Shown piece by piece: positions 42,533 through 50,265 of a stretch of DNA of 64,000 bases (the first letter of the stretch is position 1; every line of letters starts with the position of its first letter). The notes under the pieces are model-generated. The model was not told where the DNA came from. It made no database searches and saw only the letters and a program-made list of their open reading frames with translations. The position numbers were made by a program, and so were the translations under genes. The stretch is from positions 3,820 to 67,819 of the forward strand of contig JAVJUV010000025.1 in assembly GCA_040220415.1 (NCBI GenBank), read 5' to 3'. The DNA is from JAVJUV01 sp040220415 (GTDB lineage: Bacteria; Pseudomonadota; Alphaproteobacteria; Rhodobacterales; Rhodobacteraceae).

Positions 42533-43095
42533 CAGCCGATCCTCGTTGAACGGGGCAGCGCAGCCACGCCGTCGCCGCAGGTTAAATAGAAATCCAGACC
42601 AAGAGGAAACAGCCTGCTGTTCCGCGCCATCGCCTCGGCATCGGGAAGCGCCAATTCCGCCCGGTCCCGGATACCCGGGCCGGTCAACACCGATCCACTC
42701 GGCTCGAGTCTATCGGTCTCGACGATCAGCGTCGTCGACCGGTCGGGATATTCCGGCGTGCCGATCGGGTAAGGATCGAGGGGGGCGAGATCCTCCCACC
42801 GTCCCAGGGCGAACATCGCGTGAGACGGGCCGGTCAGAGGGGCACCCGTATGAAAGGCAACCCAACTCCGCACCTCGGGGTTGTCCATATCTCCGGCCAG
42901 GAAAACCGGCGTATCGGGATCGGTCAGCGTCAAAAGCAAAGTGCCGGCCGCGCATGAAAGCGGCGCCGGAGGCTTCGCCCCAACGATTCTCTCGATCGTG
43001 CCAGGGCGTGCGATCGCCATCATGAGAGCCCGGAAAGCATGGGCCGCCTCGCGGGGCGGATCCACGAAACCACCCTCAAGAGTCCCGACCATCAT
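42532..43095 (-). CDS. phnH: C-P lyase core subunit PhnH
   Basis: The 187-residue protein begins TLEGGFVDPPREAAHAFRALMMAIARPGTIERI and has the later LPDAEAMARNSRLFPLGLDFYLTCGDGVAALPRST, typical of PhnH, a PLP-transferase-like fold without PLP. It is a structural subunit of the lyase core. It overlaps phnG by 4 bp. Confidence 0.93.
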   Translation of the reverse strand: MMVGTLEGGFVDPPREAAHAFRALMMAIARPGTIERIVGAKPPAPLSCAAGTLLLTLTDPDTPVFLAGDMDNPEVRSWVAFHTGAPLTGPSHAMFALGRWEDLAPLDPYPIGTPEYPDRSTTLIVETDRLEPSGSVLTGPGIRDRAELALPDAEAMARNSRLFPLGLDFYLTCGDGVAALPRSTRIG

Positions 43096-43541
43096 TTGTT
43101 TTCCCCCCTGACCATCGTGAAGAACTCGACTTTTGTCGCTGCGGCCCTCGAGGCTCGCGCCTGACGACGAAACGCCTCCTCGGCCCGAAGCGGTTCCAGG
43201 ACCGATCTGCGGACTTCATCGGCGCGGTCGGTCTGCATGAGAGCGTCAACCATCGCCGCCGCCTCGGCGTCTGCCTTTCGGCGCCCCTGAACATGCCCAT
43301 GCCCGACGGTTCCGCAGCCAAGTCGCAAAGAGCAACGCGTGACTGTCACCTCTCCGAAGTTGAATGCGGCACCTGTGCCCCCTGCCCGGCCGCGCACCAT
43401 GACGCTACCGATTTCGGGCTGGCGCAGGAAATTGACTTCTTCGGAAAGCCCGGCCTCGGCCAGAAGCCCAGCCGCGCGGCCCTCTGGCGCGCGGGCAAGC
43501 AGCCCCAGCCATGCTTGTCGGTCCGTGTTTGCCTCGTCCAT
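43092..43541 (-). CDS. phnG: C-P lyase core subunit PhnG
   Basis: The 149-residue protein has RQPEIGSVMVRGRAGGTGAAFNFGEVTVTRCSLRLGCGTVGHGHVQGRRKADAEAAAMVDALMQ, characteristic of PhnG. It is the first gene of phnGHIJKLN and diverges from phnF with 43 bp between start codons. No Shine-Dalgarno sequence precedes the ATG, so the transcript may be leaderless or the start slightly mis-set. Confidence 0.93.
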   Translation of the reverse strand: MDEANTDRQAWLGLLARAPEGRAAGLLAEAGLSEEVNFLRQPEIGSVMVRGRAGGTGAAFNFGEVTVTRCSLRLGCGTVGHGHVQGRRKADAEAAAMVDALMQTDRADEVRRSVLEPLRAEEAFRRQARASRAAATKVEFFTMVRGENK

Positions 43542-43576
43542 CTAGACAAATCCAAGCTATACTATACAACTAGACA
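43542..43576. promoter_or_regulatory. Direct repeat CTAGACA in the phnG-phnF divergent region
   Basis: CTAGACA occurs at 43542-43548 and 43570-43576 around an AT-rich centre with a TATACTATAC stretch. It occupies the whole 43-bp gap between phnG and phnF starts, where the GntR/HutC-type PhnF would be expected to bind. No Pho box was seen here. Confidence 0.4.
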
Positions 43577-43584
43577 CATGATAC

Positions 43585-44346
43585 ATGGACCAACCCAAAA
43601 AGACCCGTGAAACTTTCATGACAGATGCATCGCAAAGAACCCCCGTCTGGCGCTCGATTGCCGAATGCCTTCGCCGGTCTATCGCCGACGGTCACTATGC
43701 AGAAGGCTCGAAACTCCCGACCGAGTCGGCGCTTGCGGAACGCTTTGGCGTCAACCGCCACACGGTGCGCCACGCGATCTCTCACCTGTCGGATGAAGGT
43801 CTCGTTCATTCGAGGCGTGGATCGGGCGTGTTCGTGCTGTCACGTCCTCTCGACTATCCGCTTTCGCAAAGGGTCAGGTTTCACCAGAACCTTCTCGCGG
43901 CGGGACGGATGCCCGACAAGAAGATGCTGTCGGTAGAACTTCGCGCGGCAGGCGAAGATGATGCACGCCGCCTGCGAGTCGAGCCGGGAAACGTGATAGC
44001 TGTTTCGCATTCCCTTTCATTCGCCGATGGCACACCGGTTGCATTGGCCGAAAGCCGGTTTCCCGAGGTCCGTCTTCCCGGTCTGGCGGATGCGCTTCGC
44101 GAGGCGTCCAGCATAACGCGCGCGCTCGAGAAGGCCGGCGTCCGCGACTATACCCGTGTCTCGACCAGGCTGACGGCAACCACCGCCAACGCCACTCAGG
44201 CCCTGCACCTGCGGCTGCGCGAGGGAGCTCCGCTCCTCCTGACGGAATCGCTTAGCCGCGACCAGGACGGTTTGCCCGTCGAGCACGGCCAGACATGGTT
44301 CGCCAGCGAGCGGATCACCATTACGCTCGAGCATACCAACGCCTAG
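43585..44346 (+). CDS. phnF: GntR/HutC-family phosphonate regulator PhnF
   Basis: The 253-residue protein has an N-terminal GntR winged helix (about 18-80: SIADGHYAEGSKLPTESALAERFGVNRHTVRHAISHLSDEGLVHSRRGSGVFV) and a C-terminal UTRA effector domain (about 100-250, ending WFASERITITLEH). PhnF represses the divergent C-P lyase operon in characterised relatives. ATG 43585 and ATG 43618 are both in frame; the second has a slightly better leader. Its 3' end overlaps the convergent acyltransferase gene by 4 bp. Confidence 0.93.
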   Translation: MDQPKKTRETFMTDASQRTPVWRSIAECLRRSIADGHYAEGSKLPTESALAERFGVNRHTVRHAISHLSDEGLVHSRRGSGVFVLSRPLDYPLSQRVRFHQNLLAAGRMPDKKMLSVELRAAGEDDARRLRVEPGNVIAVSHSLSFADGTPVALAESRFPEVRLPGLADALREASSITRALEKAGVRDYTRVSTRLTATTANATQALHLRLREGAPLLLTESLSRDQDGLPVEHGQTWFASERITITLEHTNA

Positions 44347-44960
44347 CCGCCATACTTCTCCAGAAACGCCTCCGCAGACAGGCCTCTGAAATCCGGCAAT
44401 GCGTTCCGCAACTGGTCGTGATGCCAATCCCACCATGCCAAGGCGATCAACCGCTCTGCGACGTGCATCGGCTGCCGGTCTCGAAGATGCCGGGCGGGTG
44501 TTCCGGCCACTATGGTGTAGGGCGCCACGTCCTTTGTCACGACCGCGCCGGCCGCAACCACAGCGCCATGACCGACAAAGACCTCCGGCTTGATCATTGC
44601 CGCGTGGCCGATCCACGTATCGTGTCCGACGTGTGCCGTGCGCGATGCACGTCGGACGAAGAAATCGGTATCATGGTCAGCGTCATCCCAATAGTCGCCG
44701 GAACGGTACAGAAAGTGATGAAGAGAGGCGGTCTCCAAAGGGTGATCCGAGGCACCGATGCGCACCGAGGCCGCAATATTGGCGAACTTTCCAATCCTGG
44801 CATTGGCGATGTCGGCCCGACGGTCGCAATAGGAATAGTCCCCTAGCTCGGCATTGATGATGCGCGATCCCGTGCCAATCTCCACGTAACGACCGAAGGT
44901 CGACTGAACGATCTGGCATTCGGGATGGATAATCGGTTCGTCGCACTTAAGGCGCGCCAT
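44343..44960 (-). CDS. Hexapeptide-repeat acyltransferase 2, phosphonate-operon type
   Basis: The 205-residue left-handed beta-helix transferase has GRYVEIGTGSRIINAELGDYSYCDRRADI, SVRIGASDHPLET (acceptor-site His), HVGHDTWIGHAAMIKPEVFVGHGAVVAAGAVVTKDVAPYTIVAGTPARHLRDR and a LAWWDW-x-LPD-x-LS-x-F-EKY end. It is paralogous to 32889-33500. Proteins like this accompany C-P lyase operons; acetylation of aminoalkylphosphonates (the PhnO role) is plausible. It is the last gene of operon C: phnC, phnD, phnE1, phnE2, SDR, transferase. Confidence 0.87.
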   Translation of the reverse strand: MARLKCDEPIIHPECQIVQSTFGRYVEIGTGSRIINAELGDYSYCDRRADIANARIGKFANIAASVRIGASDHPLETASLHHFLYRSGDYWDDADHDTDFFVRRASRTAHVGHDTWIGHAAMIKPEVFVGHGAVVAAGAVVTKDVAPYTIVAGTPARHLRDRQPMHVAERLIALAWWDWHHDQLRNALPDFRGLSAEAFLEKYGG

Positions 44961-45610
44961 CAGAAGGGCCTTTCCTCTCCGGTAAAGCGAAAGAACTTGC
45001 CCGTATCCTTGATGTCCAGGCCTTCGGCCAGCGACAGGATGCCTTTTGCGACCTCCATTGGATCTTCTTCGGCTTCACTGCCCCCCATGTCTGTACGGAC
45101 CCAACCTGGATCAACGAGCGCCACGGTAATCTCCTCGGGTTCGAGTTCTGTCGCAAGCCCCTGCATGACCTTGTTCAAGGCCGCCTTCGAAGCGCGATAG
45201 GCAATCCTGTCCGATTTTCTGTATCCCATCCAGGACATCTGGCTGGACAGCGAGAGTATCCTGCTGCCCCGTCGTTGTCTCAGTGCTGGCAGGCAGGCCT
45301 GCGCAACCGCAAGCGGCGCCAGCGTGTTTGTTGTCAATGTTCTGCGGAAACCCGCGAAATCCATGTCCAGGGGCGATTGCCGGACCGGACCGACCTCGCC
45401 AGCGTTGTTGATCAAGACATCCAGCGGCACCAATCCCGCGAAGACTTCGTCGAGGCGGGCGACGTTTTCCAGATCGCATTCGATGAGATCTACGTCGGGC
45501 AAATCGGTAAAGGCTCGCGCCGTCCCCGTGACACGCCAGCCACGGTTGAGCGCTGCCTCGCACAGAGCGCGTCCGATTCCCCGGTTACACCCGGTGACCA
45601 GAACGTGCAT
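44960..45610 (-). CDS. Short-chain dehydrogenase/reductase in phosphonate operon C
   Basis: The 216-residue SDR starts MHVLVTGCNRGIGRALCEAALNRGWRVTGTAR (cofactor motif TGCNRGIG), with INNAGEVG, ILSLSSQMSWMGYRKSDRIAYRASKAALNKVMQGLA (Ser and YxxxK) and VDPGWVRTDMGG. I used the ATG at 45608-45610, which overlaps the permease stop (TAATG); the frame remains open upstream inside the permease. Context suggests oxidation or reduction of an imported phosphonate or side-chain aldehyde, but SDR specificity cannot be read from sequence. Confidence 0.85.
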   Translation of the reverse strand: MHVLVTGCNRGIGRALCEAALNRGWRVTGTARAFTDLPDVDLIECDLENVARLDEVFAGLVPLDVLINNAGEVGPVRQSPLDMDFAGFRRTLTTNTLAPLAVAQACLPALRQRRGSRILSLSSQMSWMGYRKSDRIAYRASKAALNKVMQGLATELEPEEITVALVDPGWVRTDMGGSEAEEDPMEVAKGILSLAEGLDIKDTGKFFRFTGEERPF

Positions 45611-46929
45611 TAGCCGGACCCACCTCGGATCAGGCGCCGACGAAGCCAGCCCGAAAGCCAATCCATGAAGATGACCATCAGGATGATCAAAACGATGTAA
45701 TAGGCGACCTCTTCCCAATCCTTCTGCGTCTGGATCGCCTGCGTGATCAGAAGACCGATGCCCCCGCCCGTGATCGCTCCGATGATTGTTGCACTGCGGG
45801 TGTTCGACTCCAGGAAGTAGAGAATCTGGCTGAGCAGAACCGGGATCACCTGCGGAATGACGCCGAACCGATAGCGTTGAAGCGGTTTGGCACCGGTGGA
45901 AGACACACCTTCGATCTGCTTTTCGTCCACATTCTCAAGCGCTTCAGAGAAGATTTTTCCGAATGTCCCTGTATCGGTCACCAATATGGCCAGTGCCCCG
46001 GTCAGCGGCCCGGGCCCAAAGGCGCGCGACAGGATTATCGTCCAGATCAGTGCGTCAACGCCGCGCACGAAATCGAAGATCCGACGCATCGTGAAACGTA
46101 CTGCCATGATGGGTGCGAAGCGCTTTGCTGCCAGGAAGGCCAACGGCAACGCGATGATCGCACCTCCGAATGTGCCGAGGAAAGCCATCAGTATGGTTTC
46201 GCCTATGGCCCAAACAACGTCTGCATGACGCCACATCGAATTCTGCCAGAAATCGTGCCAGGCTCCAGCCAGGTTGGGACGCTCCGGATCTATTTGCTCG
46301 CCGAAGAGGATTTCGAGGAGACCATGGCCATGATACGGGCTGTCCAAGGTGAAGAAGAACAACTCCCATCCCGGGAAGTAATTGAAAATCTCGGTCTTTG
46401 ACCGGGTGATCGTCACCCTGCCCCCGGGTGTCGTGATCGCCACGCGATTCTGGCTGGCATTGATCCAGTCGGGCGGATTATCGCCAAGATTGGTTTCGAC
46501 ACTTGATCCGTTGAAACGCGCTTCGATCGTGCCGTAGCCCGGAACATCGAACTCGGTCGCGTTTCCAGGGAGCAATCGCACCTCGAAGCCATCTCCCAAA
46601 TCGACGACGACACGGTCGCCGTCTTGGCTGACCCAGTCGGGGCGTGTCCCGTCGGGATAGCGGCCCTTGCGTTCGCCTTCGATGGCATACTCCATGCTGC
46701 CGGCGGCGTGCGAGCGGGTGACATGAACTTTGTAGCTGACCGTGTCCGCCGCCAGGGTCAGTGCATTCGCTGGCTGCGCCCGCTGAACCAGCCCTGCAAT
46801 GTCGAAGGCGAAAAAGACATAGACGAAATAGGCCAGAAGGACACCCGGAACGGCGAAGGCGATCATACGCTTCCGGCTGATCAGACTGTCCGCCCGGGCC
46901 TGCATCGTGGCCAATGCTTGCGTTGTCAT
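45610..46929 (-). CDS. phnE: Phosphonate ABC transporter permease 2 (system C), with large periplasmic insert
   Basis: The 439-residue PhnE is about 150 residues longer than its partner. After the first membrane segment (about 22-45) comes a hydrophilic periplasmic domain (about 50-215) with two related blocks, each with a PDW and an RV/I strand pattern (near 98-125 and 153-178). Then follows the BPD core with RFTMRRIFDFVRGVDALIWTIILSRAFGPGPLTG, EAA loop ENVDEKQIEGVSSTGAKPLQRYRFGVIPQVIP and TRSATIIGAITGGGIGLL. The start overlaps the phnE1-C stop by 4 bp. Confidence 0.9.
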   Translation of the reverse strand: MTTQALATMQARADSLISRKRMIAFAVPGVLLAYFVYVFFAFDIAGLVQRAQPANALTLAADTVSYKVHVTRSHAAGSMEYAIEGERKGRYPDGTRPDWVSQDGDRVVVDLGDGFEVRLLPGNATEFDVPGYGTIEARFNGSSVETNLGDNPPDWINASQNRVAITTPGGRVTITRSKTEIFNYFPGWELFFFTLDSPYHGHGLLEILFGEQIDPERPNLAGAWHDFWQNSMWRHADVVWAIGETILMAFLGTFGGAIIALPLAFLAAKRFAPIMAVRFTMRRIFDFVRGVDALIWTIILSRAFGPGPLTGALAILVTDTGTFGKIFSEALENVDEKQIEGVSSTGAKPLQRYRFGVIPQVIPVLLSQILYFLESNTRSATIIGAITGGGIGLLITQAIQTQKDWEEVAYYIVLIILMVIFMDWLSGWLRRRLIRGGSG

Positions 46930-47801
46930 GCCCGATGCCCCTCGGTCAGCCTGTTGCGATAACGGCTTGATATCTGGTCGAAAAAGACAATCGTGCCGAA
47001 GAGAAGGATAAAGATCGCGGCTGCCTCGTCAAAACGCCCGGGTCCCCATGACATCGAATTCCGGAGCTCATAGCCAATGCCACCGGCTCCCACGAATCCC
47101 AGGATCGCCGAAGCCCTGATGTTGATTTCGAAGCGCAGCAGTCCGTAGCTGAGGAAGTTGGGCGCCACTTGCGGCAATACCCCCAAAAGGATGCGTTGTG
47201 TCCAGTTCGCCCCGACCGAATGCAGTCCCTCGACAGGTTTGAGATCTGCGTTCTCGGCCACCTCCGAGTAGAGCTTTCCGATCGCGCCGGTAGTGTGGAT
47301 CGCGATGGCGATGGCCGCCGGGACCGGGCCACCACCGAGAACGAAGATCAGCATCAGCGCGATCACGATCTCGGGCACGGCGCGCATGATGTCGGTGATC
47401 CGGCGGAAGACCGGGATCGCACGCGGCCAGAGCGCGAGGCCGCGAGTGCCGTGCATGGCAAAGACGAAGCCAAGAAGAACCCCGATCAGAGTCGAAACGG
47501 TCGCGATGTTGATCGTCTCGATCAGCGCCGGGAAGTATTTCCACATCAGACCCGGAAGATTTGCCGATTTCTCCCATGCTTCGCTGAGGACCGCAGCGGG
47601 ATAGTCGCCCACGTTGCCAATCCCATCCCAGAAGCCCCCGGCATTCCGCGAGTCCGCCACCATGAAGCCGGAGACCATAAGGACGATGAAGATCAATAGC
47701 GTCAGCCCGCCATAGAGGCGCTTCTGGCGCACCATCTCCATGTATGCGGACTGGACCTGGACTATCTGAACCGGTCCGGTACGCGGGATAACATCAGCCA
47801 T
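46926..47801 (-). CDS. phnE: Phosphonate ABC transporter permease 1 (system C)
   Basis: The 291-residue PhnE starts at the ATG at 47799-47801 (MADVIPRTGPVQIVQVQSAY) with a GGGGCAGG leader; an in-frame extension to 47897 has no support. It has one N-terminal membrane segment (about 32-50), a short periplasmic stretch, and a core with ENADLKPVEGLHSVGANWTQRILLGVLPQVAPN and IRASAILGFVGAGGIGYELRNSM. It likely forms a heterodimer with permease 2. Confidence 0.9.
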   Translation of the reverse strand: MADVIPRTGPVQIVQVQSAYMEMVRQKRLYGGLTLLIFIVLMVSGFMVADSRNAGGFWDGIGNVGDYPAAVLSEAWEKSANLPGLMWKYFPALIETINIATVSTLIGVLLGFVFAMHGTRGLALWPRAIPVFRRITDIMRAVPEIVIALMLIFVLGGGPVPAAIAIAIHTTGAIGKLYSEVAENADLKPVEGLHSVGANWTQRILLGVLPQVAPNFLSYGLLRFEINIRASAILGFVGAGGIGYELRNSMSWGPGRFDEAAAIFILLFGTIVFFDQISSRYRNRLTEGHRA

Positions 47802-47880
47802 TGCCTGCCCCGAATTCAATATTTTTTGGAAAGCGCATCGGCGCCGCGTCTCGGTCCGGCAAGTCCTGCACCTTTCGCGG

Positions 47881-47907
47881 AAAAAGCCGGGGTCCAAGGA
47901 CCCCGGC
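47881..47907 (-). terminator. Intrinsic terminator between phnD-C and phnE1-C
   Basis: On the minus strand a perfect 10-bp GC stem with a 2-nt loop (GCCGGGGTCC arm at 47886-47895) is followed by TTTTT. It begins 13 bp past the phnD-C stop. It would end most transcripts after phnC-phnD, leaving lower expression of permeases, SDR and acyltransferase. Confidence 0.75.
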
Positions 47908-47920
47908 CATTCATTGCGGC

Positions 47921-48826
47921 TTAGCTGCCCGAAGCCTTGCGCGCTTCGATGATCGACAGGTACGTGTCGTGCGTCACCGGCTGGAACCCGAGGGTTTCAC
48001 CGGCAGCAACGCCGTATGCGCATTCCTGATCTTTCTCATGCAGGCCGTCGACCAGTTCGGTCATCTTGGCCTTCACGTCTTCGGGAAGCGCCTTTCGCAG
48101 CACGATCGGGCCTTCCGGGATGACCTTCGACTTCCAGATCTCGACCAACTCGTTCATGTCGACCAGACCCGCGTCAACCGCCTTGCGAAGCGCGCCGGAA
48201 TTGTAGCCGTCTTCCCAGTTGCCCTGGCCGTCCGCCCAGGTCACACCGCCATCGATATCACCGTTGAAGACGGCGACGATGGTCTGCTCGTGGCCACCCG
48301 TGAACTTCACCTCACCGAAGTAGGCACCCGATTCCATTGTACCGCCGGTCGCCTGCGGGATCTCGATCGAGGGGATCAGGTATCCGCTGGTCGAATTGGG
48401 ATCACCGAAACCGAAGACCTTGCCCTGCATGTCTTCCAGCGAAGCGATCCCCCGGTCCTTGCGGGCAAAACCGATCGAGTGGTATCCGATCGATCCATCC
48501 ATGTTTACCTTCACGAGAACCGGTTCGACCGCCTCGGGATCCTGCAGGTAGGTCGCTGCGTAAGCCGATGCGCCCAGCCACGCCATGTCCAGCGTACCGC
48601 CCAGAAGGCCCTGGATCACGCCGTTGTAATCGGCAGGCGCGAAAAGCTTGGTCGGAACGCCAAGCACTTCCGTCGTGTAGTCGCCGAGGCAGGAATAGGC
48701 GTTCATGCGGTCCTGGGCGTTTTCTCCACCGAGAATGCCGATACGGAACTCCTCGATGTCCTGCGCAAATGCGCCGGTGGACAGTGCCGTTGTTGTGGCC
48801 AGTGCAAGTGCAAAAGTGACTTTCAT
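47921..48826 (-). CDS. phnD: Phosphonate ABC transporter binding protein (system C)
   Basis: The 301-residue periplasmic protein has a signal peptide (MKVTFALALATTTALSTGAFA, cleaved before QDI). PhnD signatures include FRIGILGGENAQDRMNAYSCLGDYT, LDMAWLGASAYAATYLQD, FGFGDPNSTSGYLIPSIE and FTGGHEQTIVAVFNGDIDGGVTW. It belongs with PhnD-B rather than PhnD-A. It follows phnC by 54 bp, and an intrinsic terminator separates it from the permeases. Confidence 0.92.
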   Translation of the reverse strand: MKVTFALALATTTALSTGAFAQDIEEFRIGILGGENAQDRMNAYSCLGDYTTEVLGVPTKLFAPADYNGVIQGLLGGTLDMAWLGASAYAATYLQDPEAVEPVLVKVNMDGSIGYHSIGFARKDRGIASLEDMQGKVFGFGDPNSTSGYLIPSIEIPQATGGTMESGAYFGEVKFTGGHEQTIVAVFNGDIDGGVTWADGQGNWEDGYNSGALRKAVDAGLVDMNELVEIWKSKVIPEGPIVLRKALPEDVKAKMTELVDGLHEKDQECAYGVAAGETLGFQPVTHDTYLSIIEARKASGS

Positions 48827-48880
48827 TTCTCTCTCCAGTTAATCTGCGCAGCTCCCCTGCGCTTTAGGGTTCATGTCGCT

Positions 48881-49699
48881 TCAGACGTAGGCTTCCGCGA
48901 CGTGCTCCATTTCCTTGGGATCCAGCACTTCGATGGCGGTTGAAGTCGCACTTTCGGAAAAATCGGCACCGGCACCGTAGATGTCGCGGGCAACGCCCGT
49001 CGTAAGCTGGTCCGGGCGCCCATCGAACACCACTCGGCCGTCACGCATGCCAATCACGCGGTCGCAATAGCGCCGCGCGGTATCAAGCGTGTGCAGATTG
49101 GCGATGATCATGCGACCGTCTTCCTCGTGGATACGACGCAACGCGTCCATCACGATCTGGGCGTTCATCGGATCGAGAGACGCGATCGGCTCGTCCGCCA
49201 GGATGATCTTCGGGTCCTGCATCAGGGCCCTCGCAATCGCCACGCGCTGTTGCTGTCCCCCGGACAGCGCTTCGGCCCGCTTCGGTGCCTGCTCCGCGAT
49301 GCCCAGACGGTCGAGGATTTCGATCGCTCTATGGATGTCGTCCGTTGGATAAAGATTGAACAAGGTCGCGAATGTCGAACGTCTGTTCAGGGTTCCGTGC
49401 AAAACGTTCGAGACCACATCCATCCGCGGCACGAGATTGAACTGCTGAAAGATCATGGCGCATTCGGACTGCCACTGCCGCTGCGCCGATCCCGTGAGAC
49501 TTGTGATGTCCCGACCTTCGAAGCTTACGCGTCCATGGCTTTGCGGGGTCAACCGGTTGAGCATGCGAAGCAGCGTCGACTTGCCGGCCCCCGACTTGCC
49601 AATGATCCCGATCATGGCGGGCCTGTCAAAAGCAAGCGAAACGGTGTCCACTGCCGTTTTTGACTCGAACTGCTTGGTCAGTCCGTCAATTTCAAGCAT
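48881..49699 (-). CDS. phnC: Phosphonate ABC transporter ATPase (system C)
   Basis: The 272-residue PhnC starts at the ATG at 49697-49699 (MLEIDGLTKQFESKTAVDTVSLAFD); the same frame is open upstream through the Pho box. Walker A IIGKSGAGKSTLLRMLNRL, Q-loop CAMIFQQFNLVPRMDVVSNVLHGTL, signature LSGGQQQRVAIARALM and Walker B IILADEPIASLDP are all present. First gene of operon C. Confidence 0.92.
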   Translation of the reverse strand: MLEIDGLTKQFESKTAVDTVSLAFDRPAMIGIIGKSGAGKSTLLRMLNRLTPQSHGRVSFEGRDITSLTGSAQRQWQSECAMIFQQFNLVPRMDVVSNVLHGTLNRRSTFATLFNLYPTDDIHRAIEILDRLGIAEQAPKRAEALSGGQQQRVAIARALMQDPKIILADEPIASLDPMNAQIVMDALRRIHEEDGRMIIANLHTLDTARRYCDRVIGMRDGRVVFDGRPDQLTTGVARDIYGAGADFSESATSTAIEVLDPKEMEHVAEAYV

Positions 49700-49738
49700 G
49701 CTCGACCCCCAGAATTTAGGGGACGGATATGTGACCGT

Positions 49739-49778
49739 CGCGACAGAAACGTAAAATTCACGCGAAACTTTTGTAACG
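49739..49778 (-). promoter_or_regulatory. Four-unit Pho box upstream of phnC-C
   Basis: On the minus strand CGTTACA, TTTCGCG, TTTTACG and TGTCGCG follow one another in exact 11-bp steps (49778, 49767, 49756 and 49745 as first bases). Two units carry G for A, so affinity may be lower than at pstS. The array ends 40 bp before the phnC start. Confidence 0.6.
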
Positions 49779-49834
49779 GGCCGGGCGCCGAGCTTCGCTG
49801 CTCTGTGAAGTGCATGGTCTTTTGCATAGAGGAA

Positions 49835-50036
49835 ACGAGATTGTCGTCTCCTGTCGACCACCAGCGCCGATCTATCTCAGGGCAACGCCACCGGAGCGGA
49901 GTTTGTCCGTCACGATGGCCTCGGGCCGACCGTGCTTGCGCATTGCCGTCTTCAGGAATTTCAACGCGGCCTTGTTGTCACGGGACTTCGTCACGAAGCT
50001 CTTGAGAACCTCGCCCTCGTGATCGATGACATTCCG
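49835..50036 (-). pseudogene. IS6-family transposase fragment
   Basis: The minus strand encodes about 66 residues matching the catalytic middle of IS6 transposases: VIDHEGEVLKSFVTKSRDNK, then AALKFLKTAMRKHGRPEAIV and TDKLRSGGVALR-stop-IGAGGRQET. N- and C-terminal parts are missing. It is related to, but not identical with, the remnant at 21880-22498 and has the same orientation. Sequence from 50037 to 50265 shows nothing recognisable. Confidence 0.7.
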
Positions 50037-50265
50037 GCATTGCGGACTGCATCGGTCGGATAAACGAAGCCGGAGTATGGAATCGTGAACCCTCCGCCTC
50101 AGCGAATACCTGAAAACCTCGTGAAACTCCTATCTGACGATTCAGGCTGGACGTCGGCTTCGAATCCAAAGCGGACTGGCGACGTCCGTCGAGCTCGCAG
50201 CTGAAGCCTCCTGCTGTGACTTTCGGAGCATCACGCGCAGCATTAGTACCGGAAGTTTGAAGTGC

